A stretch of DNA of 64,000 bases from Pseudomonas sp. PDM05 (GTDB lineage Bacteria > Pseudomonadota > Gammaproteobacteria > Pseudomonadales > Pseudomonadaceae), in the NCBI RefSeq assembly GCF_014851685.1, contig NZ_JACVAC010000014.1, positions 1 through 64,000 on the forward strand, in the 5' to 3' direction. This document shows positions 8,714 through 17,000 of this stretch, piece after piece. Within the stretch, counting starts at the first letter, position 1. Each line of letters opens with the position of its first letter. The position numbers were made by a program, and so were the translations under genes. The notes beneath the pieces were generated by a model that saw only the letters and a program-made list of their open reading frames with translations, was not told the origin of the DNA and ran no database searches.

Positions 8714-9082
8714 CGAGGGTTAGCCCACTTTTATTGTTGATGCAGTGGGCGCCATCTTAGAGGATTGGCGCACCAAAACGGCGAAATCGTGGCTTCCGGT
8801 GATCCAGGATCGGCGCGGACGCCAGGATAGGCTGCGCGCGGCCGATCAGCAATCGGCGCGGTACATACAACGATTTAAACAGCCGGTTTATGCCTGATCT
8901 TGAGAAAACCGCCTGCCGGCAAAACCCGTGGCCGAGCGCTTGCAAGTGCATCTGATACGGTTTTTTCTTTGCTATCTGCCTCTGTATCGAAAGCGCCTGC
9001 AAAGAGACAATGGCGCCACTCCCGACACCCTTGTCGAGCGCGGCAGGACTCTTCCTGACGCCCCCTTCCCTTCGGAGGCCTT
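8714..9082. other. Intergenic region upstream of the GlxA regulator and the small membrane peptide
   Basis: About 370 bp with no supported protein gene. It must hold the minus-strand promoter for the GlxA regulator and a plus-strand promoter for the peptide at 9083. No strong terminator or known operator is visible. Confidence 0.5.
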
Positions 9083-9166
9083 ATGACCAAGATGGCAATT
9101 TTCCTGTTCGGCTTTTTAGTGCTGACCATCGGCATCGGCCTGTTGGCGACTATATCGCCGGTCTAA
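9083..9166 (+). CDS. 27-residue single-span membrane peptide
   Basis: MTKMAIFLFGFLVLTIGIGL is followed by LATISPV and a TAA stop. Nearly the whole peptide is one hydrophobic helix of about 20 residues with a short charged N-terminus, typical of small inner-membrane peptides. GGAGG at 9074-9078 lies at ideal distance from the ATG, which is the best argument that it is translated. I believe near-identical peptides occur in other pseudomonads, but I could not check. It converges on the LysE gene, with 5 bp between stops. No function is known. Confidence 0.7.
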   Translation: MTKMAIFLFGFLVLTIGIGLLATISPV

Positions 9167-9171
9167 TGCGC

Positions 9172-9780
9172 TCAGCTGGCAAACAGCATCGGGTACAACG
9201 ACAGCACCAGCAGCCCGGCCATTGACCCGTTGAACACGCGCAACAGGCGCGGCTCGCGCAACACATTGCGCAGCCCGCTGCCGCAGACGACCCAGACGCA
9301 CACACTGGGCAGGTTGACCACGGCAAACACCAGGGCAATCACCAGCACGTTGGTGACATAGCCCTCCGCTGGCGTGTAGGTGGTGATCGCGCCCAGCGCC
9401 ATGATCCACGCCTTGGGATTGACCCACTGAAACGCCGCGGCACCGAGAAAAGTCATAGGTTTGCCGTGCTCGTCATTGCTCTCGGACATGCCGCCGGACG
9501 TCGCAATCTTCCACGCCAGGTACAACAGGTACGCCGCGCCCACATAGCGCAGCAACGTGTACGCCCACGGCAACACCTTGAACACCTCTCCCAGCCCCAG
9601 GCCGACCGCAATCACCAGCAACATGAAGCCGATACTGATCCCCAGCGCGTGGGGCATCGAGCGACGGAAGCCGAAGTTCACCCCCGACGCCAACAACATG
9701 GTGTTGTTGGGACCGGGTGTAATCGAAGACACAAAGGCGAACAGCACAAAGGCTGACAGCAGGCTGGTAGACATGAACAT
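9172..9780 (-). CDS. LysE/RhtB family amino-acid exporter
   Basis: A 202-residue inner-membrane protein with six hydrophobic segments and the LysE family signature near the N-terminus (SSITPGPNNTMLL), followed by GFRRSMPHALGISIGF. Members export amino acids such as lysine, arginine, homoserine or threonine, or relieve intracellular excess. The start is ATG 9780 or 9774; homology starts at MSTSLLSAF, and the longer frame up to 9900 is proline/arginine-rich and unlikely to be translated. It is monocistronic, and the substrate is unknown. Confidence 0.88.
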   Translation of the reverse strand: MFMSTSLLSAFVLFAFVSSITPGPNNTMLLASGVNFGFRRSMPHALGISIGFMLLVIAVGLGLGEVFKVLPWAYTLLRYVGAAYLLYLAWKIATSGGMSESNDEHGKPMTFLGAAAFQWVNPKAWIMALGAITTYTPAEGYVTNVLVIALVFAVVNLPSVCVWVVCGSGLRNVLREPRLLRVFNGSMAGLLVLSLYPMLFAS

Positions 9781-9931
9781 GACAGAGCATCCAGGCGCGG
9801 GGTGACAGGCCTGTGACAGTAGAGGTTTGCAGCGCCGACCGCCCCGTACAGCTGGGGGTGGATCGGGGAATACACTTTGGCCACATGAAAAAGGGAGCAA
9901 GCCATGACAGCTTGCTCCCTTGACTGGCTAC

Positions 9932-10111
9932 TTAACGCGGACCACCGCCACCCCCAAAGCCTGGGCCACCATGCCCACCACCTTGACCGTGCCCACCACC
10001 ACCACCACCACCACCACCACCACCTGGTGGTGGCATGAACATCCAGCAACCCGATAACGTGGACAACAAGGCGACCACGACGGCGGCCTTGGTCAGGTAA
10101 TTCAACTTCAT
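9932..10111 (-). CDS. Small poly-glycine lipoprotein
   Basis: A 59-residue predicted lipoprotein. It has a positively charged start (MKLNYLTK), a hydrophobic core and lipobox LSGC with the acylated cysteine at residue 22, then a mature part made almost only of glycine. Eleven glycines in a row are encoded by a (GGT)n tract that reads CCA repeats on the plus strand (9993-10024). ATG 10111 is the natural start because the signal peptide begins there. Glycine-rich small lipoproteins are common in pseudomonads and of unknown role. The triplet tract can change length without a frameshift. Confidence 0.72.
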   Translation of the reverse strand: MKLNYLTKAAVVVALLSTLSGCWMFMPPPGGGGGGGGGGGHGQGGGHGGPGFGGGGGPR

Positions 10112-10289
10112 GACAACACTCTCACTTGGCAATATTTGTTTCGCGAGTGTTATGACAACCGCAAGTCGAGGGAGTCACGGCTATCGTGTAACGCGTTGGT
10201 AGGGTTTGTATTTGAATGAATACAGGTGGTTCAGGGCTCCCTGTTCGGGGGTGGCTATGTTGCGGCGATAGAGCTTTATCCAAGGCAAT

Positions 10290-10324
10290 AAAAAACCCCG
10301 TAGACGCTAATCTACGGGGTTTTC
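10290..10324 (-). terminator. Rho-independent terminator of tRNA-Cys
   Basis: On the minus strand a 10-bp stem (ACCCCGTAGA / TCTACGGGGT, 6-base loop) is followed by a run of Ts, about 6 bp downstream of the tRNA 3' end. This is a textbook intrinsic terminator. Confidence 0.92.
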
Positions 10325-10329
10325 AAGAG

Positions 10330-10403
10330 TGGAGGCCGAGGTCGGAATCGAACCGGCGTAGGTGGATTTGCAATCCACTGCATAACCATTTTGCTACTCG
10401 GCC
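10330..10403 (-). tRNA. tRNA-Cys(GCA)
   Basis: Read on the minus strand, the 7-bp acceptor stem GGCCGAG/CTCGGCC, anticodon stem-loop GTGGA-TTTGCAA-TCCAC with anticodon GCA, T-loop GGTTCGATTCC and an encoded CCA end form a complete 74-nt cloverleaf. The discriminator base is U, as expected for cysteine. It is transcribed alone and ends in the terminator at 10290-10324. tRNA 3' ends are common integration sites, but no attachment-site duplication or integrase is seen here. Confidence 0.97.
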
Positions 10404-10615
10404 TCAAACGATCAATGCCCTGAACACTGGCACTCACCGCATGCAAACTTGAGTGGGCTAATGAAGCCTGCCTCTACTCTAACTCATTGAATACATTGAA
10501 GTTTTTAATGCTTCATTGCGTTCGATGGGCGCCATTATGTACGCATTTACCAAAGCGTGCAACCCCTTGATTTCAAAAATATTTCGCAGCGCTATCAAGG
10601 GGTTGCGCGCCTGCC

Positions 10616-12898
10616 CTACTCCTGGATCAGTTGTTGCCGGTACTGCGGGTCGGCCTTGATCTGAGCGTCGGTGAACGGCAGCGGGCTGAGTTTTTTCTGC
10701 GAGAAAGCCTGGGTCTGGTCCTTGGCGTGCGTGGATGCAGGGTCGCTGGACAGGGAGAACGCGAGCAAGCCCTGGGCATGGGGGCCAGTGTCGTCGAAGG
10801 TGACGATTTGCAGGTAGCTGCTGCCACTGACCACTTCCCGTTTGCCATCGGCGCGCGGCACGGTTTGCATGGCGTTGTAGATGCCCAGCTCCTGGGGGCC
10901 GCCGTGGATCGGGGTCTGCCCGCTGACTTGCACATCGCCCCAGCGGCTGTTGGCCGTCAAACCGAGCTTGGCCACGTCGGCGGTGGACGCCAGCATCGCT
11001 TCGCGCAGCGCCGTGGCGACGGGTGCGCGCTCGATGGCCACGCCGCGGGGCGTGGTCAACGGCTGCGTCGGGTCAAAGGCGACGCGCCAGGCGTCGGGGA
11101 TCTGCTGCAGGTATTCCATCAGGTTGATGAAGTGCACCAGGCCCACGCCGCTGTCGAGGTTGGCGTGCTGGTCCCAGTTTTTCAGGCTGGTGCACAGCGG
11201 CTGCAAGGCCACGGCATCGGCGCCCAGGTGTTTGGCGCAAAATGCCATCAGGTCGGGCATCACCTGGCCGGCCAGGTACACCTCGTTGTCCATCACCATA
11301 TGTTGCAGATCAGCAACGCCGATGGGCTTGCTCTCCAGCGATTGCAGGCGTTGCACGGCGAAACGCGCACGCGGGCCGAGGCCGATGTGGTCCTGGCTGA
11401 TCACTGGCGAAAAGCCGCTCAACGGCGCCTTGGGGTTGGCCAGCCAGGCCGAGTCATTGGAGTGCTGCACATAGTCGCTGCGTTCCAGTTGCGGCAGTTG
11501 ATCAGCGGCGAAGATCCCGGCCTGGGCTGCACGCGGGTCGATGTCCCAGGCGCAGGCGCTGTGGGCGCCGTCGAGCACGATCAGTTGCAGGCCGGCACGC
11601 GGATCGCTGCATTGGGCGAGCTTGGCCTGGCTGACGTTGGGCACTACCGACAGGTTCATGTACAGGCTCTGACCCTGGTCGTCCGCCGCCACCGTGTTGA
11701 CCCACGGGATACCCTGCAAGGTATGCACCGAGGTTTGCAGTTCCTTGAGATTGGCGGCGCGGTTCATCGCGTACCACTGTTGCAGCACGCGATCATTGCC
11801 GAGGTTGGCATCACGCAGGCTAAAGGCGTGGTGCTGGTCCCAATCAAGCTTGCCGGGCCATTGCACCACCGGGCCGAACTGGGAACTGTAAAGCGTCTGG
11901 GACACGGCTTTAAGGCTGCCATCGGCCTGCCTGGCTTGCACCGTTACCGCGGTTTTATCCAGCGCGATCGATTTGCCATCCAGCAGATAGCGCGTGGAAT
12001 CCTTGGGGTCCAGGGTCAGGCGATACAGGGTGAAGTGCTTGGACGTGTCGACCGTATGGGTCCAGGCCAGGTGCTGGTTGAAACCGATATTGATCAACGG
12101 CAGGCCGGGCAATGCTGCGCCCATCACGTCCAGTTGTCCGGGGATGGTCAGGTGCATCTCATAAAAACGCATGCCACCCACCCACGGAAAGTGCGGGTTG
12201 GCCAACAACATGCCGCGGCCATTGAACGAACGGTCACGGCCGACCGCTACCGCGTTGCTGCCACGGTCCAGGGCAAAGCGCTGTTGATTGGCGGCAACCC
12301 GCTCAAAGCCCAGGGCACGGGTCTGTACCCCGGCGGTCACGGCAGGCGGCGTGGCACCCGCCAACGCTTCGGCAAACTGCCCCACCCCACCTTCGACCAG
12401 CAAACGCCGGGTGAGCTTCACCACGTCTTGCGCGGTGATCGCCCGTACCCACGCCGCCTGGCACTGAGCTGGCGCGCCGTGTTCTTTCAGATAACGGTTG
12501 TAGCCCGCCACGTACCCCTCGACCCGCTGCCGGATCTGCGGGGTTTGTGCGTTCCAGAAGGCCGCGACGGCCTGTGGCGTGTTCAGCCAGGTGAAAAACA
12601 CATCGCTGGCCAGGTTGTTGCGTTCCTCCAGCGTCGCCTGGTCCGGGCCGAAGAAGCGCGACCGCTGCCCGTTCACCGTGACCACTTCGTTGGCCAGCAG
12701 GCACAGATTGTCCTGGGCATACGCATAACCGATGCCGTAGCCCAGGCCACGTTCATCATTGGCACGGATATGGGGCACGCCGTACCCGGTACGCCGGATC
12801 TCTGCCGACGCCGGCGTCACCGCCTCCCGTGCCGATGCCGCCAGGCTCAACCCCAGCAACACCCCTGCCACACATACCCTGGACAACCCGTTGGACAT
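10616..12898 (-). CDS. pvdQ: PvdQ, acyl-homoserine lactone acylase / pyoverdine precursor acylase
   Basis: A 760-residue periplasmic Ntn-hydrolase of the penicillin amidase family. It has a signal peptide (residues 1-23, ending AASA), an alpha chain, a spacer, and a beta chain that starts at the autoprocessing nucleophile S214 (DRGSNAVAVG). Motifs such as LANPHFPWVGGMRFYEMHLT and HTVDTSKHFTLYRL match PvdQ of P. aeruginosa (762 residues). PvdQ removes the fatty-acid tail from the pyoverdine precursor and also hydrolyses long-chain acyl-homoserine lactones. ATG 12898 is chosen because the signal peptide starts there. A PvdS box lies about 64-89 bp upstream. No other pyoverdine gene is in the window. 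Confidence 0.93.
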   Translation of the reverse strand: MSNGLSRVCVAGVLLGLSLAASAREAVTPASAEIRRTGYGVPHIRANDERGLGYGIGYAYAQDNLCLLANEVVTVNGQRSRFFGPDQATLEERNNLASDVFFTWLNTPQAVAAFWNAQTPQIRQRVEGYVAGYNRYLKEHGAPAQCQAAWVRAITAQDVVKLTRRLLVEGGVGQFAEALAGATPPAVTAGVQTRALGFERVAANQQRFALDRGSNAVAVGRDRSFNGRGMLLANPHFPWVGGMRFYEMHLTIPGQLDVMGAALPGLPLINIGFNQHLAWTHTVDTSKHFTLYRLTLDPKDSTRYLLDGKSIALDKTAVTVQARQADGSLKAVSQTLYSSQFGPVVQWPGKLDWDQHHAFSLRDANLGNDRVLQQWYAMNRAANLKELQTSVHTLQGIPWVNTVAADDQGQSLYMNLSVVPNVSQAKLAQCSDPRAGLQLIVLDGAHSACAWDIDPRAAQAGIFAADQLPQLERSDYVQHSNDSAWLANPKAPLSGFSPVISQDHIGLGPRARFAVQRLQSLESKPIGVADLQHMVMDNEVYLAGQVMPDLMAFCAKHLGADAVALQPLCTSLKNWDQHANLDSGVGLVHFINLMEYLQQIPDAWRVAFDPTQPLTTPRGVAIERAPVATALREAMLASTADVAKLGLTANSRWGDVQVSGQTPIHGGPQELGIYNAMQTVPRADGKREVVSGSSYLQIVTFDDTGPHAQGLLAFSLSSDPASTHAKDQTQAFSQKKLSPLPFTDAQIKADPQYRQQLIQE

Positions 12899-12961
12899 AA
12901 TCACGCCGACTCCACAGTCAAATTGAACACCCTCGCAAGGGGTAGTTACCCCACCGTAAGG

Positions 12962-12987
12962 ACGCAAAAAACCCGGAAAAATTTAGG
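12962..12987 (-). promoter_or_regulatory. PvdS (iron-starvation sigma) promoter of pvdQ
   Basis: On the minus strand CCTAAAT, 16 bases, then CGT matches the iron-starvation box used by the PvdS sigma factor (TAAAT-N16/17-CGT). TAAAT occupies 12985-12981 and CGT 12964-12962. It points at pvdQ, so expression should rise in low iron. Confidence 0.8.
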
Positions 12988-13141
12988 CGACAACGGGGTT
13001 TATCGAAGAGGGCCGCAATGTGACAAAAGCGATACCGACAAAATTTCTACATCTGGAACTTCATGATTTCTGTCGCTCGTACGTCTTATTAACCAAGAGC
13101 GCTCATTTTCCTGATCAGGCTCTGATAAGGAGTTTTATTGC

Positions 13142-13522
13142 ATGTACAACTCGCAACTGCCCACGGATGGACACTCACCCGCCGCCGATGCCTCGTTCGG
13201 CCGCGGCGGCCAAGCGTTCGGCAAGGCGCCCGAGCAGCACGGCAACCAGCGTATCCGCCACTTGCTCAAGTATTTTGGCCTGCGTACCAGCCTGATCCGG
13301 CTGAAGGTCATCGACGCCCTGCTCACCGCTGCCGACAACCAGCGCACCCTCGGGGTACGCGGCGTGCACAGCCATTTGCTGGAGTTGGGCATTCCGCTGT
13401 CGTTTCTCAGCGTGCGTGAAGTGCTCAAGCGCCTATGCAGCGAGGGCGTGATCACCCTCAATGCGGACAAAAGCTACAGCCTCCATGAAGAGGCTGCCAA
13501 AGTACTCGAAGGCCGCGCCTGA
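13142..13522 (+). CDS. Fur winged-helix-like iron-responsive regulator (PA2384 homologue)
   Basis: A 126-residue protein whose residues 35-115 resemble only the N-terminal DNA-binding winged helix of Fur (TSLIRLKVIDALLTAADNQR, then GIPLSFLSVREVLKRLCSEG). It lacks the C-terminal dimerisation and metal-binding half, so it is not a canonical Fur. In P. aeruginosa the gene next to pvdQ, PA2384, encodes such a protein, is strongly induced by iron starvation and influences iron and quorum-sensing genes. The divergent neighbour here is also pvdQ, which supports orthology. AAGGAG at 13127-13132 fixes the start. No PvdS box is seen on its own side. Confidence 0.8.
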   Translation: MYNSQLPTDGHSPAADASFGRGGQAFGKAPEQHGNQRIRHLLKYFGLRTSLIRLKVIDALLTAADNQRTLGVRGVHSHLLELGIPLSFLSVREVLKRLCSEGVITLNADKSYSLHEEAAKVLEGRA

Positions 13523-13523
13523 C

Positions 13524-13718
13524 TCAGAAGTTGGGCTTGACCTTGCGGCGCATGATGCCGTTGATCACCACCACGGTGACGGCCACGCCGATCGCGATGT
13601 ACTGGAACGTCTTCTCGCTGATCACCCCAGTGTTCTGCAAGTAGGACAGGCCAAACATCGTCCCCAGCACCACCAGGGAAATCAGAATCGAATATTTCAA
13701 GCGTTGCTTTTGAGTCAT
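13524..13718 (-). CDS. Small two-span membrane protein, unknown function
   Basis: A 64-residue protein with two hydrophobic helices (about residues 8-28 and 38-55), a short loop and a basic tail (RRKVKPNF). It converges with the Fur-like gene; their stops are 1 bp apart. The longer frame reaching 13940 has unconvincing composition, so the start is placed at ATG 13718. I do not recognise a family beyond a small pseudomonad membrane protein. Confidence 0.65.
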   Translation of the reverse strand: MTQKQRLKYSILISLVVLGTMFGLSYLQNTGVISEKTFQYIAIGVAVTVVVINGIMRRKVKPNF

Positions 13719-14024
13719 GACAGTTCCTGAATCTTGAGAATGTATCAGCGGTGTATCACCACACATGCCCACTCGCGGGCATAGGCCGCAGTCAGCAGGC
13801 CACCATGTTACAGGCGATGACAGGCTTTGGCATATCGGCTGCCTGATTGATGAACCCGCGAGCCCTTCAGCCTGCGCGCCCGCATCAAACATTCGAAACG
13901 CCTTCTGACCGTTTGCGCGGAACCGTCCTCCCTCCTGCACTCACCTAGCTAGAGCCCATCACGGAAAGAAGCTACACACTCCAATCCCACGGATGTTTGG
14001 GCACTACGCCATTGAGTCACCCAC
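13719..14024. other. Gene-free stretch before the large toxin gene
   Basis: About 306 bp with no supported ORF, repeat or clear terminator. It presumably contains the promoters of the small membrane protein (minus) and the large toxin gene (plus). Confidence 0.4.
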
Positions 14025-17000
14025 ATGATCCTCTTTCCCCTCTCTCCGTACATTCCGGGTGTTATGACGAACGCCGCAGCGTCAGCCCACCAACCGAACC
14101 GTGCACAGTCTCCCGTCCGCCACGCCGATACACCGACCCACATTCCGCCCGCAGAAGGCTTTAAAATCGCAGCCGCCGACCAGGAGAACCTGCGCCAACT
14201 GGCCAACCACATCCGTGGTATTGCGCTGCTGTGGACCGATTCGACCTCCGCGCAAACCATATCCAGTGCGTTGCACAATTGGACGATGCCGATTGCCCCC
14301 GACTCGTCCTACCCCGATAAACCGCTTTCCAACCCCAGCGTGGCGCAAGTCATCACCCGCCTGGGCTTCCAACTCCCGACCAGTCTGGCGCAGGCCATTG
14401 CCCTGCGGGACAGGTTGGATCAAAAAGCGCTGGCCCCCTTGGTAGGCAATGCCGGCGGTGGCCTGTCCTGGCCCGTGCCGCTGGATGCCGCCCAACAACA
14501 GGCGATCAGCGACACGATAGACCGCAACAGCGCCGGGCTTGCGGGCCTGCCCCTTGCCGACCGACGCAAAGGGGCACTGGATTACTTGCTGGAGCAGACG
14601 CCGCTCTCCAGCCAGGAGCTGCAGGACCCGCACAACGCCATCGAAAAACTGCTCAAGTCACCAAGGGCCGAGGCGCTGGGCCTCGCGATCCAGACAAAGT
14701 TGGGGGGTATTGCCACCCCTGACAGCCTGTCCGAATACGTGCTGAGCGCTATCCAACTGGGGCTCGATCGCGAGTCAGTCCGCCAGCCCGGCAGGACCCG
14801 CGTGGCCGGTTTCGACTGGGCACAAGAGCAACACTGGGGCAAGCCGGTCTCGAGCGTGCTTGAAGGCCTGAAAAACCACCTCGTTGCCACCGGCAAAGCC
14901 ACCCCTGCCACGGCACCGTTGGCCGCACACCTGTTGCTCAGCCGCGTTGCGCCGGCTTTTCTGGTCAAGGACATCCCCGATCAGATCGTATACGGCAGCC
15001 AAGCCCACACCACGTTCTGCATGGCGGTGGCAAAGGTGGAGCAAGAAGCGCTTGGCGCGTCGGCAAAGATGACCTACGCGCAGGTCATGCAGCGCGCCGA
15101 TCAAATCCCCGAACCCGCCCCCGAGCATGCGCTGCAAGCGAACTTGATCGAGTGGGGAATAGTCAGTGGCGTGTTGCAAAAATCAGTTGATGGCGTTTAC
15201 ACCCCGCAACAACTGGAGAGGGTCAGGGCCGCCTTCGATGACCAGCAAAACCAGCGCCTGGCCGCCAGTGAGTCAATCAATACCGACCTCCCCACGCGCA
15301 AAGGGGTCGCGCTGGCAAAGCTCAAGCAAGCGTTTCCCGAAATGGACCCGGCACTGTTTGAAAAACCGCTCCTGCAGCTGGACGAAGCGTACAAGCAGGG
15401 CCCACAGCCACTCTATGACCCCAACCTGCGGCCCGTAGGCCTGTATTTTTCAATGCTCGATGTGGCTATGGGGCAAAGCCCCCTGGGCAAATGGAAGACC
15501 TCCGATAAGCGCATCCCGCTCGACAAGTTCAACAATAGCCCGGCACGCAGTTCGTTCCAGGCGTTCGACAGCGAGTTCACCAAGGCCATCGACACGCGCA
15601 AAAGTGCGATTGCCACCACGGTACGCCACCTGATTTCACAACTGCCACTGGAAGACCGCAAGCGGCTGGAGACGGGAAACATCAGGTTTTTCCACGAGTC
15701 CACCTACGACGGCAACAAGGTGACGGCAAAAAACCTGGTGCTGAGTTTCAAGGTCGAGCAAGAGGGCCAACGCTCGATTTACCAGTTGGATATCCAGAAC
15801 CTCAAGATCACGCGCAAAGACAACTACATCGACTTGAAAGACGTGACATGGCAAGACGGCAACCGGCAAATCCGGCAAACCGAGTTCAAACCCAAAGCCG
15901 GCGGTGACGCCGCGCAAGCTGAACGCCCGTCGACAGGGCCTGCACTGCCTGACAGTTTTTCCAGCGCCCGCAGCCACCTCATCGCCAATGCCTTTGTCGA
16001 GCACCTTGACTACGACAACCCCGCAATCAAACAGGAAGCGATGGGCACAACCCCCCACGAGCGGCAACTACAGGCACAAGACAACGCGCGCGAGTTCTTT
16101 CTGAACCTGATCCCGTTCAGGTCCGCGATCGTCAACTTTTCCCAGGGCAATATCGCCGACGGCGCATTGGATCTGGGCCTGGACCTCTTCAGTTTCTTGA
16201 CCGCCGGTGCGGGCACTGTGGGCAAGTTAGGCAAGTTGGGGTCCGCCGCCGTGTCTGCCGGTACGAAATATATCAAGGGCGCGAAGGTGATCGGGGCCGC
16301 GGCCATCGGCGCCCTCAACCCGCTGGATGGCATGGGCGACCTGCTGATAGGTGCCGCGCGAATAACAGGTAAAACCGGCAAGCAGTTGTTCAAGGGCGCG
16401 CAAGCGCTGGGCAATGCCACCGGAGCATTAGCCGAAAAAACCATGAGCACACTCAAAGGCGCAAACGGCAGTTACGATTTGATCAAGGCCAGCCAGGCCC
16501 ATGGCGCGGCCTCAATCGGCACGTTCAAGTCGGCCGACCAAACCATTGAAACCGTCGCGATTCACCACAACGACAACTGGTACGCCTATGACCCAGTAAA
16601 AAACCAACCCTACGGCGGGCCGATCCAGGACTTCCAGCCCTCCTACACACTGGCGCCGTCGCCCGTCGCCTCTTCCCCGTCGCGCAAACACCGCGTCACG
16701 CCGTACAGCGTCAGCCAACGCCCGCCGCGTACCAGAAAGCCGTTACCCGAAGGGGAATATGCCACCGCCATGAAAGGCAAGCTGGAACCTGATCACTTCA
16801 AGCCCGATACCAAGTTCGAAACAATGAAAAAGTTCGTCGAGGAGCTGTTTGACCATTACGCCAAGATCGGCACCAACATGCCCCCGCGCCCGCCTATTCC
16901 AACGGTCACCAAGCCGATACCGCCGGCTGAGCTGCTCTCGCAAGCACTCAAGACCTCGAACGGCGTGGTACTGGGCGAACTGCATCACGAAATGGCCAGC

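Noticed and set aside
10330..10403. tRNA-Cys as an integration site for a genomic island
   Set aside because: No integrase gene and no duplicated tRNA 3' end were found in the flanking sequence.
10631..13066. 811-codon plus-strand open frame across pvdQ
   Set aside because: It is the antisense shadow of a confidently identified acylase gene with signal peptide, nucleophile and PvdS promoter.
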